From Planococcus citri (lineage: Eukaryota > Arthropoda > Insecta > Hemiptera > Pseudococcidae), in contig NC_088679.1 of the NCBI RefSeq assembly GCF_950023065.1, positions 27,962,001 through 28,026,000 on the forward strand: a DNA stretch of 64,000 bases, in the 5' to 3' direction. Of the stretch, positions 11,651 to 24,064 are shown piece by piece. Positions within the stretch are counted from its first letter, which is position 1, and each line of letters opens with the position of its first letter. Both the position numbers and the translations under genes were made by a program. The notes beneath the pieces were generated by a model. It ran no database searches, was not told the origin of the DNA, and saw nothing but the letters and a program-made list of their open reading frames with translations.

Positions 11651-14600
11651 TACCTACCATTTCATTATTTAAAAAAAAAAAAAAAAAAGTGTTGTTTGTT
11701 ATACTTATATAGTTTTTATTTATTAGAACGATGAATGTTATTATTTTCATCATACCTAATTCGACAATGTACGATATGATTCTATTTTGCCCCATTCCCT
11801 TTTACCTACCCTCCTCTCTGTTTGTCCTATAATCCGTGTATCTACATATTAAACCGTGTTGTAGTTTGATTAAAAATTTCATCGTTTTTGGTGTTCGCGT
11901 GATCGAATCAAGCTGCACGAAATCACGAATATTTAATTTATTGAACATATTGCGTATATCTACCTACCTTTTAAAACAGAAGTGTTGATTTGTAAAATTT
12001 TGTGCTTTGTGTAAATTATTATTTCCATTTTATCGTATTATACTTATTGTTTTTTTTTTTTTTTTTCGTTAATGAGATACAAATTAAACACGAAATTATC
12101 GTACCTACGTTTTAGAATAAATTAAATGAATCTCATGTATATTTAAATATCTACCTACCTACCTACCTATCTACTATTCCCCTACAATGGTAGAAAATTT
12201 ATCATAGAATGTTTGATGTACTTACTCGTATACTACAAAAAAAAAAGTTGGAAAATTGTATAAACTGATTTATATGCACATCAATACTTGATTTATTTCC
12301 TGTGTGGTTTTCCTTTTGTGGTCAAAAAAAATAGGGTTACCCTTTCTCTCCATAACTTTACGCCTTATTTATTCAACTTTTTCATTCGATTTGTGGTAGT
12401 ATTTGTAATATGGTAGAAAGTTGAACATTTCTACGACGCGACGTATGCTGAACTAATGCTAAACTATTTACGATATTTTTGCTCGTTTACAGTTGAAAAA
12501 TTGATATTGTACTGAGCTTAATATTTCAAGTATTTTCCCCGTAAATTCTTTCAATTGTAGTTTTATTTTAAAGTGTAAAAAATCACACCTAAATATTGGG
12601 AATTTTTTTTTTGTGTGTACTGTTGTAGTTCGATTATATTCTGAAGCCGTTCTGCTGGTTGTGTTTTATTTATTGTTTCTTGAAATAAAAAATGTTCAGT
12701 GAGGCGTAGTTTTTTTTTCTGAGAAATGATTTTAGGTGAAGAAATTTTGATTTATACGAGTAGAACATAGTTCACCAATGAATGTGTTGAGCATATCACG
12801 AAAATGATTTTATCCAAATTGATACTTGACTATGGTAGTGAATTTTATTTAGGTTATTTTTGTGAAATTATTCCTATATTTGATGATTAGATCGGATGAA
12901 GGGGAAAAGGTTGAAACCTTGAAACATAGTATTCGAACGAATTTTGGTTTCTATTTCAGTTGAACCCAATTTTGATAGTTCTAAGGAGCCAAATTTTAAA
13001 ATTTTTGTAATTTTAAGCAATTGTGTTATGAATGAAATTCAACGCTTCAATTTAAATTTCAAATCGTGTAATTTTTTTCAAATCAGAATTTATATTTTTG
13101 TAAATAGATTTTGATTTTTTGATTTTTTGGTGGGAGGGGGAAGGGTTAAAACCCATATTTTTAAAAATCGAAATTTTTTTATTTAGTTTTGATGTTTTTA
13201 TTTTGATTTTGTTTTGAAAAAATGATCCACTTTTGGCAAAAAAAAAAAAAAAAAAAAAAGGTAGGTAAATATTACACGAACTTGATTATGAAATCTAATT
13301 TTTAATCAAATTTTCAATGTGCTCTGATTTTTTTTTTTTTTTTGAAATTTGAATTATTATTTCGACATACCTACCCTATTCGTTGAAAAATATTTCAAAT
13401 GATGAATACTCAATTTTATTTCAAAATTATTTGTTTTTATTGTGTTCTTTTTTGAAAGTATGGGGATTTTGAAAAGTGGAAAGAAATACATTTTTAATTT
13501 TCATGATAAATATTTTGATTCAGCTATAATAAGTATATTTTCATGCTTTAAATTTTCTAATAGAATGGTTCATTTTTAAGAAAAAATATATTTTCCGGTC
13601 ACAGAATAAACTCGAAAATTTGTTTCAAGTGTACGAATTTTTAAAACTTTTTCACACCAATTCGAAGCCTTGGGCCCTTGAAGCACGAAAAAAAGCGCAG
13701 AATTTGGCCTTCGTTGAATTTTTAAAACCGAAAATATAGTCTTTGAATTCATCCAACAAACATCATTTTGGTTCAGACTTCAGAGGCTCCTTGAACAAAT
13801 ACTTGCCTACTCATTACTTTGACTGAAAAAAATCATTCAAAAACACGGAGTCACAAAACAAAAACATGGGAATTTTTTTCCTTTTGCTTACGGTATGAAG
13901 ATTGTCAAAAAAATTTGTTTTGACAACATTGCCTCGAGCCCAATTTGAAAAATGCCGCCAAGCAGACGTATTGAGATTTTAGCCGAGTCGAATAAGTTGC
14001 CTACCCAAAGTACATCAGGGCACAGCTACTTCCAAATGGATATCAGCAAACTAGTTGAAGGTTGATGACATTGATGACTAGATGCTTGCCAAGTTGGCAC
14101 TTGAAAGTTGAAAACTTGAAGATTGAATAATTTTATTAGGTCAAATCAAAAATCTCAAAATGAAAAATACAAATTCGATGATGATTTGAATTTTGATTTG
14201 TCGTTTCGGAAATACGTGCGAAAAAGTTTTTCAACTAGACCTTATTTTGTCATCCTGTAGGTGGATGAGATGCAATATTGTGGTCGTTTAAATAAATCAA
14301 TGTTTTCAATCTCATCTTCATCTTTCTAAACTTATAATTGTTTTTTCAATCAAGTATTAATTACTCGATGAAAGATGAAACTTTTGGCCTCAACTCTTAG
14401 CTTCTAAAAAATTAATAAAACATTTAGCTTTAAACTTTTCAAATTCGTAAAGCTTTCTAACAGTCAACTTTTAGTTTCCAATAATCCTTAGGCTCTTAGT
14501 TTTCAGTTTCCGGCTTTTCTAATTTTTTTCAATGAGGTAAATTGAGAGGGAAATGGAAACTCATCACCACAACGAAAAAAAAAATGAGAAAACTGAAAGA

Positions 14601-15698
14601 AGGAGAAGAGTAAAAATTGAAGATTCAAAAATGAATCAAACTGAAACCAAACCAAGTGAATTCGCAAAAAGCTGAAAAATAAAGAATAAAGCTTTTGGCT
14701 AGCTTTTAGCTTTTTTGTTTCATGCAGCTTTGGTTAGCTTTTATTACTCAACTGATGATGATTGATGAGTGATGACCTAGTAATTCACTTGTTGTAGTTG
14801 ACGATTCAGACAGAGTGTCAGTTATAAATTTATAAATTTTCTCAATTTAAAAAAAAACACCAAACGAATAAGTTTAGAGCATTCAAATTCAAAATGATTT
14901 GTTCTGTTCTCACTTGTTCTTCGTTTCCATGATTGATTCCCATAATAGACTTTTTTTACGTGAAAAATCGAGCTTTTGAAAGACAAATACAAACCGAAAC
15001 TTCGTACCTATCATAAAAATGAAGCCTGAAACATGAAAAATATTGATATTAAATGAATACCTACCCAGCTTCCCAGCTAATTTGAATAAAATGAAAAGAT
15101 ATTATTCTGCTCTAATCATTGTTCTTTTGTTCAGATTCAGAATGTTGAATCGTTCTGTTCAGTTAGTGTTCGAGTAAGTTCAGAAAATTTTGAAACTTTT
15201 TCAGTGTTTTTCTGTTTTTCATTCGTTTATTTATTGTGTTCTGTTTTGTTCACCGGCCCTGCCCTGCAATTGAACGTAAAATCGAGTAATACTTGATTAC
15301 AAAATAAAAACAAAAGAACGAAAAAGAATGAAAACATTTTTAAATTTAGAATTAGAATCATACAAAATAATAAAATCAATCATTTAAAAAGAAAATATCA
15401 CGCAACACATTTTTCAATTGCACCTCATCCACCTGCAATCTGATAAAATAAGGCTTAGCTCCATACCGAATTTACCCGAATCTTTCCGACGACGAATTTA
15501 TCAGTTCAGTTCGCTTGTATCAAAATGTTGCAATATTTTCTCTGTTGTTTCGACTGCTTTTCATTCTAGCATCTCTTCGGATTGATTTTCACCGTTTCAC
15601 GTTCGAGTTTTGTTGAAAATATTCGTTAAAAGTTAAATTCGTGGCTAATACTAGTACCATATGACGTAGCCAATAACCTCACATAATATCATAGCATA
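11651..15698. other. Globin 3' UTR and intergenic stretch
   Basis: After the globin stop lie an A18-type homopolymer (about 11670-11687) and several possible poly(A) signals, the clearest AATAAA at 12116-12121. The rest (12.2-15.6 kb) is AT-rich with ACCT tetranucleotide runs (12152-12174) and poly-T/poly-A tracts. I see no coding exon. The promoter and 5' UTR of Importin-13 must lie in the last few hundred bases. Confidence 0.55.
12116..12121 (+). promoter_or_regulatory. Candidate polyadenylation signal of the globin gene
   Basis: A canonical AATAAA 466 bp after the globin stop codon, followed by U/T-rich sequence. Chosen by motif and position only. Confidence 0.4.
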
Positions 15699-18600
15699 AT
15701 GAACGAAGTTTCTTTCAACAACCTCGAAGAAGCAGTTTTGTGTTTTTATCAGTCGAATAATCCATTGCAAGCCGAAGCCCAGAAATGGTTAACCGAGTTG
15801 CAGAATTCTCCGCAGATATGGAAAGTAATATGGGAAGATCTGTTACCCAGTAAAGTAAGTTAATTCAAACACCCTCTCACGCCGACAAATTCTTCGAGTA
15901 GATTTTAATTTCGAGTAATCGATATTCCACAGAGAACGGAATTACAATTCTATGGAGCAACGATACTGCATTCAAAGCTGTTGAAAGATTGGTGCGATGT
16001 TCCTGCTAACGAATACGAGCCGTTGAAGCAAAAATTACTCGAATCTGTGATACATTTCAAGGATGGACCCAAACTCGTTCTTAATCGTTTATGTATCACG
16101 GTACGTTCTTTTGTTTTCATTTATTTCTCGGAAGCCTTATTAATTATAGATTTTTACAGCTGGCAGTATACGTCATTAGAAGTGCTCCTTTTTGGCCGCA
16201 AGCAGTAGGCGAATTGATTTCATTGTTTCAAAGCGCCGTTGGCAATGTATCGCCGGGAACTTTGGCGTATTTATTGCTCGAAATCCTTATCGTCATTCCA
16301 GAAGAAGTAAGTTCATTTTGAATCTATTTGAGTATTATACCGATTTTGATATTTATACTGTATTTTTTTTCTCATAGTACCAGACAATCTTATTATCCAA
16401 GAATGAACGCATATTAGTCAGGAGTTCTTTAGAAAATGACAGTGTTTCGGGTATGACTTGTTACGTTGATCGTTGATTCGATTATATGTTCATTTGATTG
16501 ATTGTAAATTCGATGTTATTTTACAGTCATATCGTTATTAGAAGCTGCCTTTGCCGATTCTAATTTAGATCTCAGACTTCAGGTTGTGAAATGCGCTAAA
16601 TCTTGGTTAGAGTTTGGACTACCTCCAGAAAATTGCGATACTTTATTCAGTCATTTAATCGATACGGTTTTAATAACGTATAAAAATCCCGATCTATCTC
16701 AGTAAGTGTATACGACTGTTTGATTTTCGATGCTAGAACCTCTCAGTTGGTATTCAAATATTTACTTTTTTTTAGATGCAGTATTAACGCTATCGAAGCA
16801 ATATCCATCCTGTGCAATCATCCTAACAACGATAAATTACCAAAAAGAGTAGTCGAGTTTTTCAAAAAGCTTATAGTACTCTCGGAAATCTTTAATTCAT
16901 CTCACGAAGTAGCCAACAATGTAAGCTGCGAATTCTTTATCAAGGCTCATCGATGAATTTTCGTCGATTGATTTTTCTTTGTTTTGTTCTCAGGATATAA
17001 TACCTTGTTTGTATACGTTGTTCATCACGTTGGGAGATAGCCATATTAGAGTGATCGTTGAAGCTTTATTAGTGGAAGAAAAACGAGACGTATTTTTAAA
17101 ATTAATGTACATCATTCTACAAGCCAGTAATGCTCCGGGTTACTACCCTAAAGATGAAGTTTACAGCGTCCAAACGTTGAATTTCTGGTATTCGCTTCAA
17201 GTAAGTCAGAATAATCAAATGGAAAAAAATACGAACTCGAATCATGAATTAACAATATTAAAAATTTTCAGGACGAAGTTCTTTCAGATAAATTTAAACA
17301 CACCGCAGCTGCGAACATAGTGAAACCGTTTTACAAAAAATTAGTAACCATTTTTATGCATAAATCGATGTGGCCTTTAGACATAAACCAATGGAATAAT
17401 GAAGATAAGAATACTTTCCGATGCTACAGACAAGATATCGCCGATACTTACGTAATTTTTCACCGTTCAAAATCGTTAATACTTTCAAGTTTCAACAATT
17501 CGTTGTTAATCTTTGAATTATTTTCGTAGATGTATTGTCACACGATTCTGTCTCACGAGTTACTCGATATGATTTATCAACTCCTCCAAGTATCCATTTC
17601 TGATCCGGATGTTGCTGGTAAATGGCGAGAAATAGAGTCGTATTTGTTCGCTTTTTACGCGATAGCTGAGAATGCCATGTGTTCGGAGCATCCGAGAATC
17701 CTAAATTGTATATTATTATTGCAAAATTTACCTCTGTCCAACATGAACGTGCACGTATCGCAAACCACTATGGAATTGTTAGGTAAACTCTTTAAACGTA
17801 GGTATCTTGTAATGTTGTGAAACTTGTATTTACGTAGTTTGATCCATTTTGTTTCATTTGTTCGACAGGTTCGTACGCTGAATGGTTCTCTACCAATCCT
17901 CAATTCCTGGAACCAGTACTTTCTTTAATATTTACCGGAGCCGAGAATCCTCAACTAGCTGCTCCGGCTACTCTAGCTCTGAAAGACATTACCAAAGAGT
18001 GTAAAACCGCCATTACTCCATACGCTGAACAAATAGCTCGAAAAACTGCCGTAAATATCTCGCCTTTTCTTCGACCACGTAATGTAATATTTCGTGTACA
18101 TATTTGTAACGCTAAGTATGCGTTTTTTTACAGGATATTTTGCTGCGGAAGCATTTAAAAGCTAGTGAAGAAATGCGTCTGATATTTTCGCTCGGTAAAG
18201 TGGTATCGTTATTGCCTCTGGAAACTATTTACGTGTACTTGAATGCCATTGTATCGCCGTACGTGGAGAAATTGCAATCCATCTTGGCTAACCCACCGGT
18301 TCGTTTGATGAAACTGTTTCCTTGGATTGTTTACTATTCGTGGTGTATTAATTTGTGTTATGAATTCTAGGAGGATAGGAAAAAAACCCTTCCAGAAATA
18401 ACCGATTGTATCGGCGTGTTTACTCAGTTATTTTTGGGCTTAGAAGCTAAACCGGCTGTTGGACGTTTGCTGGAAAATGTGCTGCCCATATTGAAAGAAG
18501 TTATCAGCAAATACAAAGAGTATAAAGTAGTTTCGGTAAGAATACATTTCTAAATTTCGGAAATCCTTGTCTATTTTTCTAATGACTTTCCTATTTTTTT

Positions 18601-19786
18601 AAAATCTTATTTAGTATCGTTGAAGCTAATTCTTTTATTAATTTCTCTTTTCAGTCCGTTTGTATCGCAATTAAATGTGCAGTATCGAATTTGAGCGACG
18701 TCACCGACGATTGTTCTTACCTTCCTATGATAGTAGAAATCATCCTAACTACGTACCCAAATAATCCACATGACTGTATTCTAGATTTAGCCAAACAGGT
18801 AATTTAAATTCTCCGTTTGAAATTTCTAACAAGTGGATACCTCATCCTAATTTTGGTAAATTTTCTATTCCAGTTGCTCGTGTTGTTCGGTAATTCGACA
18901 AACTGTAACATGGTGATGAGCAGTTTGCTCAAGAAACTATGTATTACGACATTGGTGCTTTTCGAAAACACTACTCCGGAAAACGTATCCGAACACACGT
19001 CTCTGTTCGAGCATTTTTATTCGTTTTGCGCCAACGTATTGAAGAAAAATAGTAAATTATTATTACACACCGATGGTATCAATTGGGTTTCGTTATTCAG
19101 ATATGGTAAAACATTAGCTCATACGTGTAAAATAAAGCCTGAAGGTAACTTACAACTACTCCCATACATTCATAATGTGTCTGATTTCAGCTGGCTTTGC
19201 TCTATGTGCTCAAGAAGCGACGACTGTAAAAGCAGCATCGTTATTTCTAAGCAACGTCATCACCATTAGTCGTGAACAAGAAGCTTTAGTGATGATAGTA
19301 CAAGATAACGGATTCGAATTAGTGTATCATATTATAATAGCTATCGGTTCGTTGTTTACCATTATTTATTCAAATTTTTAATATTTACTGCTAAATGAAA
19401 ACCTTCTTGTGTAGGTAAAGTATCACCTAGGAATTGTCTCGATCACATTGCCGATGTGCTGCTGGCGTTGAGTAAGAAGTATTGTGATTGGCTGAGTCGA
19501 TGGTTGAACGAAATCTTAGCTCAAGAAGATTTCCCTTCACCCAAAGCCACGCGAGGGGCGAAAGAACGTTTCGCTACATCAGTATTAAAGTAATTGTCTT
19601 GAGTTGAAGTTCGTCTTAATTTTATTGCTAGTAAATGATCAAACCGAATAATCACGAATGAAATTTGTTCATAGAGAAAAAGCCAATAAACGACGGTTGC
19701 AAGATACAACGAGGGAGTTCAGCTTCCTGTGTCGTGGATTACTGAATAAAGATTACATCGAAGAATCGTCGTCGTCAATATTGTAA
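15699..19786 (+). CDS. Importin-13 (beta-karyopherin), complete, 17 exons
   Basis: Seventeen exons joined by GT-AG introns give a 944-residue protein with all phases consistent: 15699-15854, 15933-16100, 16160-16306, 16378-16450, 16527-16701, 16776-16920, 16994-17200, 17272-17451, 17530-17782, 17869-18050, 18134-18298, 18371-18535, 18655-18798, 18874-19105, 19191-19346, 19415-19589, 19675-19786. The N-terminus has the importin-beta N-terminal repeat (AEAQKWLTELQNSPQIW, about residues 20-36) and the block LQFYGATILHSKL. The length matches the roughly 960-residue family. Importin-13 is a bidirectional Ran-dependent carrier that imports cargoes such as the Mago-Y14 complex and UBC9 and exports eIF1A. 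The whole protein is HEAT repeats. It resembles Importin-13 more than Transportin-3 in its first 130 residues. Introns are mostly 60-140 bp. It is tail-to-tail with COX6C, whose stop is about 700 bp away. Confidence 0.93.
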
Positions 19787-20490
19787 TCTGTGCATTTCCT
19801 TCCATGTGATAAATTGTGAGAATGACGGCGTCGTCATCGTGTCGATTTTTTGCTAATCAATGTGTGCCAACTGAATAGGTCCGTAGACGTCGCTACGCTT
19901 TTGACTGATTGTTTAGAGGTATTTTAACGACTTCGTAGTAGTGGTGATATTTATATTGTGGTAATATAAACGTAACCATATTGAATCATTTTTGTTTTTA
20001 TTTACGTACCCTTCTGCGCTTGATTAGTATTACAATTATATATTTTATTCTTCTCAGTACTATCTGTAACTTTTCTTTTTCATTATTGTTACCAAATATT
20101 CGTAATAATTGTTTGGTGTAAAATTGTTCAAGTTGAATAGAAACTCGTGGATTTATGTAATTTCGACTTTTACGATGTAATATCATGTAATTAATTTCAT
20201 TTCATCAATATATGGTTGAAAATTAGAACCACGAATGATTTTCTGCAAGAAAGAAGGACTAAAGATTGTGAATAGTTCATTGCTACTAAATATAAAACTA
20301 ACGCGGAATTTCGGCGTACATTTTATTGGATTCAATCATACATCCATACAACGACCGAAGTCGCACGATTTCACCTTACTTAGAACATAAAATAAACTAT
20401 TACAATAAACATAGTAACAAAGAAGCTTCAATTTCTTGTTTATACAAAATTACGACAGCTACAGGAAAATTATACGGTCAGGGCGCTGAA
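19787..20490. other. Convergent 3' ends of IPO13 and COX6C
   Basis: A 704-bp stretch between the two stop codons, holding both 3' UTRs. TTTATT at 20322-20327 reads as AATAAA on the minus strand, 164 bp past the COX6C stop. For IPO13 only variant signals (such as AATATA near 19963) are visible. No gene is seen. Confidence 0.6.
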
Positions 20491-20847
20491 TTACTTTTTC
20501 TGTTTTTTCTTCAATTCTCTTTCTCTTAAAACTTCATCGGGTGGAGCAGACTGGAATAAACCCAGCTGCCTCATTCTTTCGAAATCTTCCCAAGGGTTAT
20601 AAGTTCTAGAAAATTGAAACGAACTTAATTAATATACACGCAGCAGAGACGTTAATTTACGATGCTACATAAGAGATACCTACTTGTAGAATTCATCGTG
20701 TGCTTTATCAAATGGCTCGACCATGAATTTCTGCGCAGCATAACCAGCGACTCCGGACAAAAATATTGAAATGTAAATGTGTCGGTACAACCTTTTCGAT
20801 TGATTGAAAGCCATATTAGGCTTGGCGATTTTCGCAACAGCCGACAT
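20491..20847 (-). CDS. Cytochrome c oxidase subunit 6C (cyclope-like)
   Basis: Two minus-strand exons, 20684-20847 and 20491-20605, give 92 residues. A short basic N-terminus (SAVAKIAKPNM) is followed by one transmembrane helix (about residues 22-41, YISIFLSGVAGYAAQKFM). Then comes the signature KAHDEFYKTYNPWEDF with FERMRQLGLFQS, as in COX6C KxAYxxFYxxYDxxxxFExMRxxGxFQS. COX6C is a nuclear-encoded accessory subunit of complex IV in the inner mitochondrial membrane. The protein is somewhat longer than mammalian COX6C because of a charged C-terminal tail (RERELKKKQKK). The ATG lies two bases after a splice acceptor (TTACAG ending at 20850), so a non-coding first exon ends at the donor near 21152. 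Head-to-head with ISD11. Confidence 0.85.
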
Positions 20848-20850
20848 TCC

Positions 20851-21598
20851 TGTAATAAGATGAGAGATTAATCAAATGAGATTTTCAGGTGATAACAAAA
20901 CACTGTAACTTGGGTAAAAGAAAACTGATTCAAAAACTGTTCGTTGGAGTGTTTTCGTATTGTGAGGATGTTTAAAGACAATAATGAGAAGGAAAGTGAA
21001 CGAAATCAAGAAATTTTTGGGTTAACTTTATCGTAATTTCGTCTTATCATTGGGAGTAAAATTTGACCTTTACAATACAGACATGTACGTGATTGATATC
21101 ACAATAAAAAGTAAATCAAGTACTTTGTAAGTTGTAAAAAAGCGTACTTACTGATTAATCGTTCAATCCAACTAGAATAAATTCGTTTTTTACAGCACTT
21201 TAATCAACGCACCGTCAAATTTCTGATTTCCTCAAGCTCAAACTTTTGGGTTCTCAAAGAACAGAAGGTAAAAATAATTAATTTAGCCTGATGAAAAAAC
21301 TCTTGTCAACGAAAAATTAGTTCCATTTTTGAAACTTGGTAGCGTTGTTGTCAATCAATTAACTATCGAGGTGGAATAATTGATTCTTTTTTGATTCTTT
21401 CATAATGGACGTTGAACTCCAATACGATCAATCGTTCTCAAAATCGTAATCGAATCTTTTAGTGAGAAAAAAAATTGCAGTGTTTTTTTATCAGTCAAAA
21501 GCTCTACTTTCGGTGTTTCACTTCGTGTTTTGATTTTTTTCATTTTGAAATTTGAAAGAAATGTAAAGCAAGTTGAGAGTGAAACACGAGCCAATACA
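20851..21598. promoter_or_regulatory. Divergent promoter region of COX6C (-) and ISD11 (+)
   Basis: The two start codons face away from each other and are 751 bp apart. On the minus strand CA|GTAAGT at about 21151-21146 looks like the donor of a non-coding COX6C exon 1, which leaves only about 400 bp between its likely 5' end (near 21200) and the ISD11 ATG. No clear TATA box is seen. Shared control is an inference. Confidence 0.5.
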
Positions 21599-22038
21599 AT
21601 GTCAATAGCGAAAATGGAGATCCTCAAACTTTATCGAGCTTTGCTGAAGGAAAGCAGCAAGTTTTCCAATTATAATTTCAGGTAAATATTGCACTTTTCA
21701 ATACGAAATTGAACTTTGCATCATGCAGTATGTGCAATAAGAATTAATGTGGTTAATTTCGATGTTTTTTTTGCGACAGAATGTATGCTTTGAGGAGAAT
21801 AAAAAGCAGATTTAGAGAAAATCAGTTCCTCACCGATTCTGCGGAAATTGAGTCATGGTATAAAGATGGCCAGAAGAATTTAGATATTATTAAAAGACAG
21901 GTACGTTCAATCATCACCATTTGATGATATTTCGATATCTTCATTCAATAGCTAAATCGATCATTTTTTTCTTTCATTCAGGTGGTTATTAATGATTTGT
22001 ACAAAGCTGAGAAATTGGTGATTGAAAATGAGAGATGA
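21599..22038 (+). CDS. ISD11 / LYRM4, iron-sulfur cluster assembly factor
   Basis: Three exons, 21599-21681, 21780-21900 and 21982-22038, give 86 residues. The LYR motif of the family is present (LKLYRALLKESSKF), followed by YNFRMYALRRIKSRFREN and IIKRQVVINDLY, and the end KLVIENER matches the conserved LYRM4 C-terminus. The length matches human LYRM4 (91 residues). ISD11 binds and stabilises the cysteine desulfurase NFS1 together with acyl carrier protein in the mitochondrial matrix, the first step of Fe-S cluster synthesis. AATAAA at 22104-22109 lies 65 bp after the stop. The gene is divergent from COX6C and convergent with DPY30. Confidence 0.95.
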
Positions 22039-22780
22039 AGCACTGTATCTGTAGCATTTGTACGTGTGTTGTTCTTGTTAAGAGTATTTGTAAATATTAG
22101 TTGAATAAATTGTTGGATTTTTTGATAAGAAAATTCGTGTATTTTTTTTCAGTCGTCGAATTAGTTATGTGTAGAATGAGAAATTGTTATTCTGGTATTG
22201 TAGCTTTCTTGGTTCGCTATTAGAGCCTCATTCATTTTCAAAAAATTGATACAATGTAGTTGTAATGTAAATGATGAGAATAATTGATGTTCAAGTTTCG
22301 AATAATGATTAAAAAACTTAAGTTCGAGCTCGTCTTTACTCTTTAGGCCTAACTTCGAAGATTGGAAAAGCAAAAAAACGCTATTCCAGGGATCTAAAAA
22401 TACATGTGGTAATCATTTTTTTCAATAAAATACTCGTTATGAGAAATAAACTTTAATCGTTGATGAAATTTTTAAAATGAAAATATTGCAACCCTTTAAA
22501 TTACACAAACACAACTAGTGGAATGAAAAACAACCTGAACAGAATTGTATAAATGATATTTAAAAAAATAAACTTCTCTTAATAAACAATATGTCAAAAT
22601 TAAACAAGTTTCAAAACGTTAAGCAGTTGAATTTTAGATTTTTATGTTTATGAACGTACGATGTTATCCTGATAAAAGTCAGCCAGGAACGGAACATGAA
22701 AAAATAAATCAAAATAGATCACAAAAAACTCGTACACAGAGATACCTAATATATAAAAGATATCGTTTGAAAAGCACAAT
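22039..22780. other. Convergent 3' ends of ISD11 and DPY30
   Basis: 742 bp between stop codons. Contains the ISD11 poly(A) signal AATAAA (22104-22109). On the minus strand an AATAAA overlaps the DPY30 stop codon (22785-22780). No additional gene is visible. Confidence 0.6.
22104..22109 (+). promoter_or_regulatory. Polyadenylation signal of ISD11
   Basis: Canonical AATAAA 65 bp downstream of the ISD11 stop, followed by a TG/T-rich stretch (TTGTTGGATTTTTTG) as expected for a downstream element. Confidence 0.65.
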
Positions 22781-23169
22781 TTATTGACTAGGAGGTTCGC
22801 TTGCTGTTGGAGACGATGTACTATTGGATTCTTTATTTTTTAATAGATAATCAGCTAAGAATCCTACAGGATCTGGAGGCCTAGAACGAATAACACAGAC
22901 AGCATTAATTCGCAGGAAATATCTAAAGAATACTCTCATGTTATGGCTCAAGAGAATAAATGAATGATAAATTGTTCAATTTTACTACGGGTATCAGATA
23001 TTTTAGAAAACTTTAAATCAAGTTACCTTTCTTTAACAAGTTCTGACAAAGCTGATAATAGCAAAGGAACCACGGTCTGATCGAGGTACTGACGAGTTGG
23101 TATAGAACGTACATCGGTTTGAACTTTTTTCGGTGGACTGGCACTACGTACTTCTTCTTTTTCAGACAT
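22781..23169 (-). CDS. DPY30 homologue, COMPASS/MLL complex subunit
   Basis: Two minus-strand exons, 23027-23169 and 22781-22880, give 80 residues. The Dpy-30 motif is unmistakable: TRQYLDQTVVPLLLSALSEL, continuing over the splice into ERPPDPVGFLADYLLKNK. DPY30 forms a dimeric helical bundle that docks on ASH2L and stimulates H3K4 methylation by SET1/MLL (COMPASS) complexes; it is nuclear. The acidic/basic N-terminus and the Ser/Thr/Pro-rich C-terminal tail are outside the motif and probably flexible. A splice acceptor at 23185 upstream of the ATG, and a donor GTGAGT at 23274 on the minus strand, indicate a non-coding first exon. Head-to-head with CPD. Confidence 0.95.
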
Positions 23170-24064
23170 TTTTACTACAAGGAGCTGTAAAAATAACGAA
23201 TTTGATAAAGATTTATCGCCGTCCGGCAAAATGGTTATAATTTGTCAACGCAATCGAGGCTATAAACTACTCACATCTTTGAAAACTGGAAGTGAACGCT
23301 GGTTACTGGGAACCCTGGAAGATGGTGGACGTTGAATTTATAATAATTAATTTCACCGTTTAAGAAATAAATCAAAATGAAATGATCAATTTTTCGAACT
23401 TTTGCAGTTTTTCAAATCTTATCAAGCATCGAAGTGTTTTCAAATTCGAAGTAAACAAATAAATTTTCATTTTTTTTTGCCTGGTGAAAAAAATGAAAAC
23501 TGCAATCGTTCTGTTTAAAAGCTTTTGATTGGTGCAAGTCAGGTAATGACTTTTTATCAACCAATCAAATCGCACAAATCAAAAAAATGAATCAGTGTTG
23601 ACTCATCGTAGAAATCAAATGTACCAGAAGTGAAAAAATTTAAAAGTTGAATTTTTCAGCCAATTGGATGAAAACCGAGCAAAAAAATCGGAATTGTATG
23701 AAAAAATTCTTTGTAAAATTTATTTTTTTTTCAAGAAAGTTCAAGTTTTGGTTGATTTTTAAAATCATGTTTTCCAAAAAATGTTTAAAATGATTGAATA
23801 GTTTGCCAAATATTTTAATGTTTTGACTGAAGGCAACTCTGTTATTTTAATGACAATAATAAAAAAAGATAACGCGTTTCATTTTTTTCTTGATTCGTAA
23901 AATTTTATATCCCGTACCCCGTAGCTCAACCGTAGCTGTTAATTGACCATCACTCTATTCACTTTCGCCATGAGTGGAGTTGATTACGTCGTTTAGTATC
24001 TTTTCAGAAGCATTTCGGTGTATCAATTATAGTTGATAGTTTCGTAGTTTTAAAATTATTCGTA
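23170..24064. promoter_or_regulatory. Divergent promoter region of DPY30 (-) and CPD (+)
   Basis: 895 bp between the two ATGs. The likely non-coding first exon of DPY30 lies from 23275 to about 23330. CPD transcription probably starts in the last 100-150 bp. AT-rich, with no clear TATA box or other strong motif. Confidence 0.45.
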
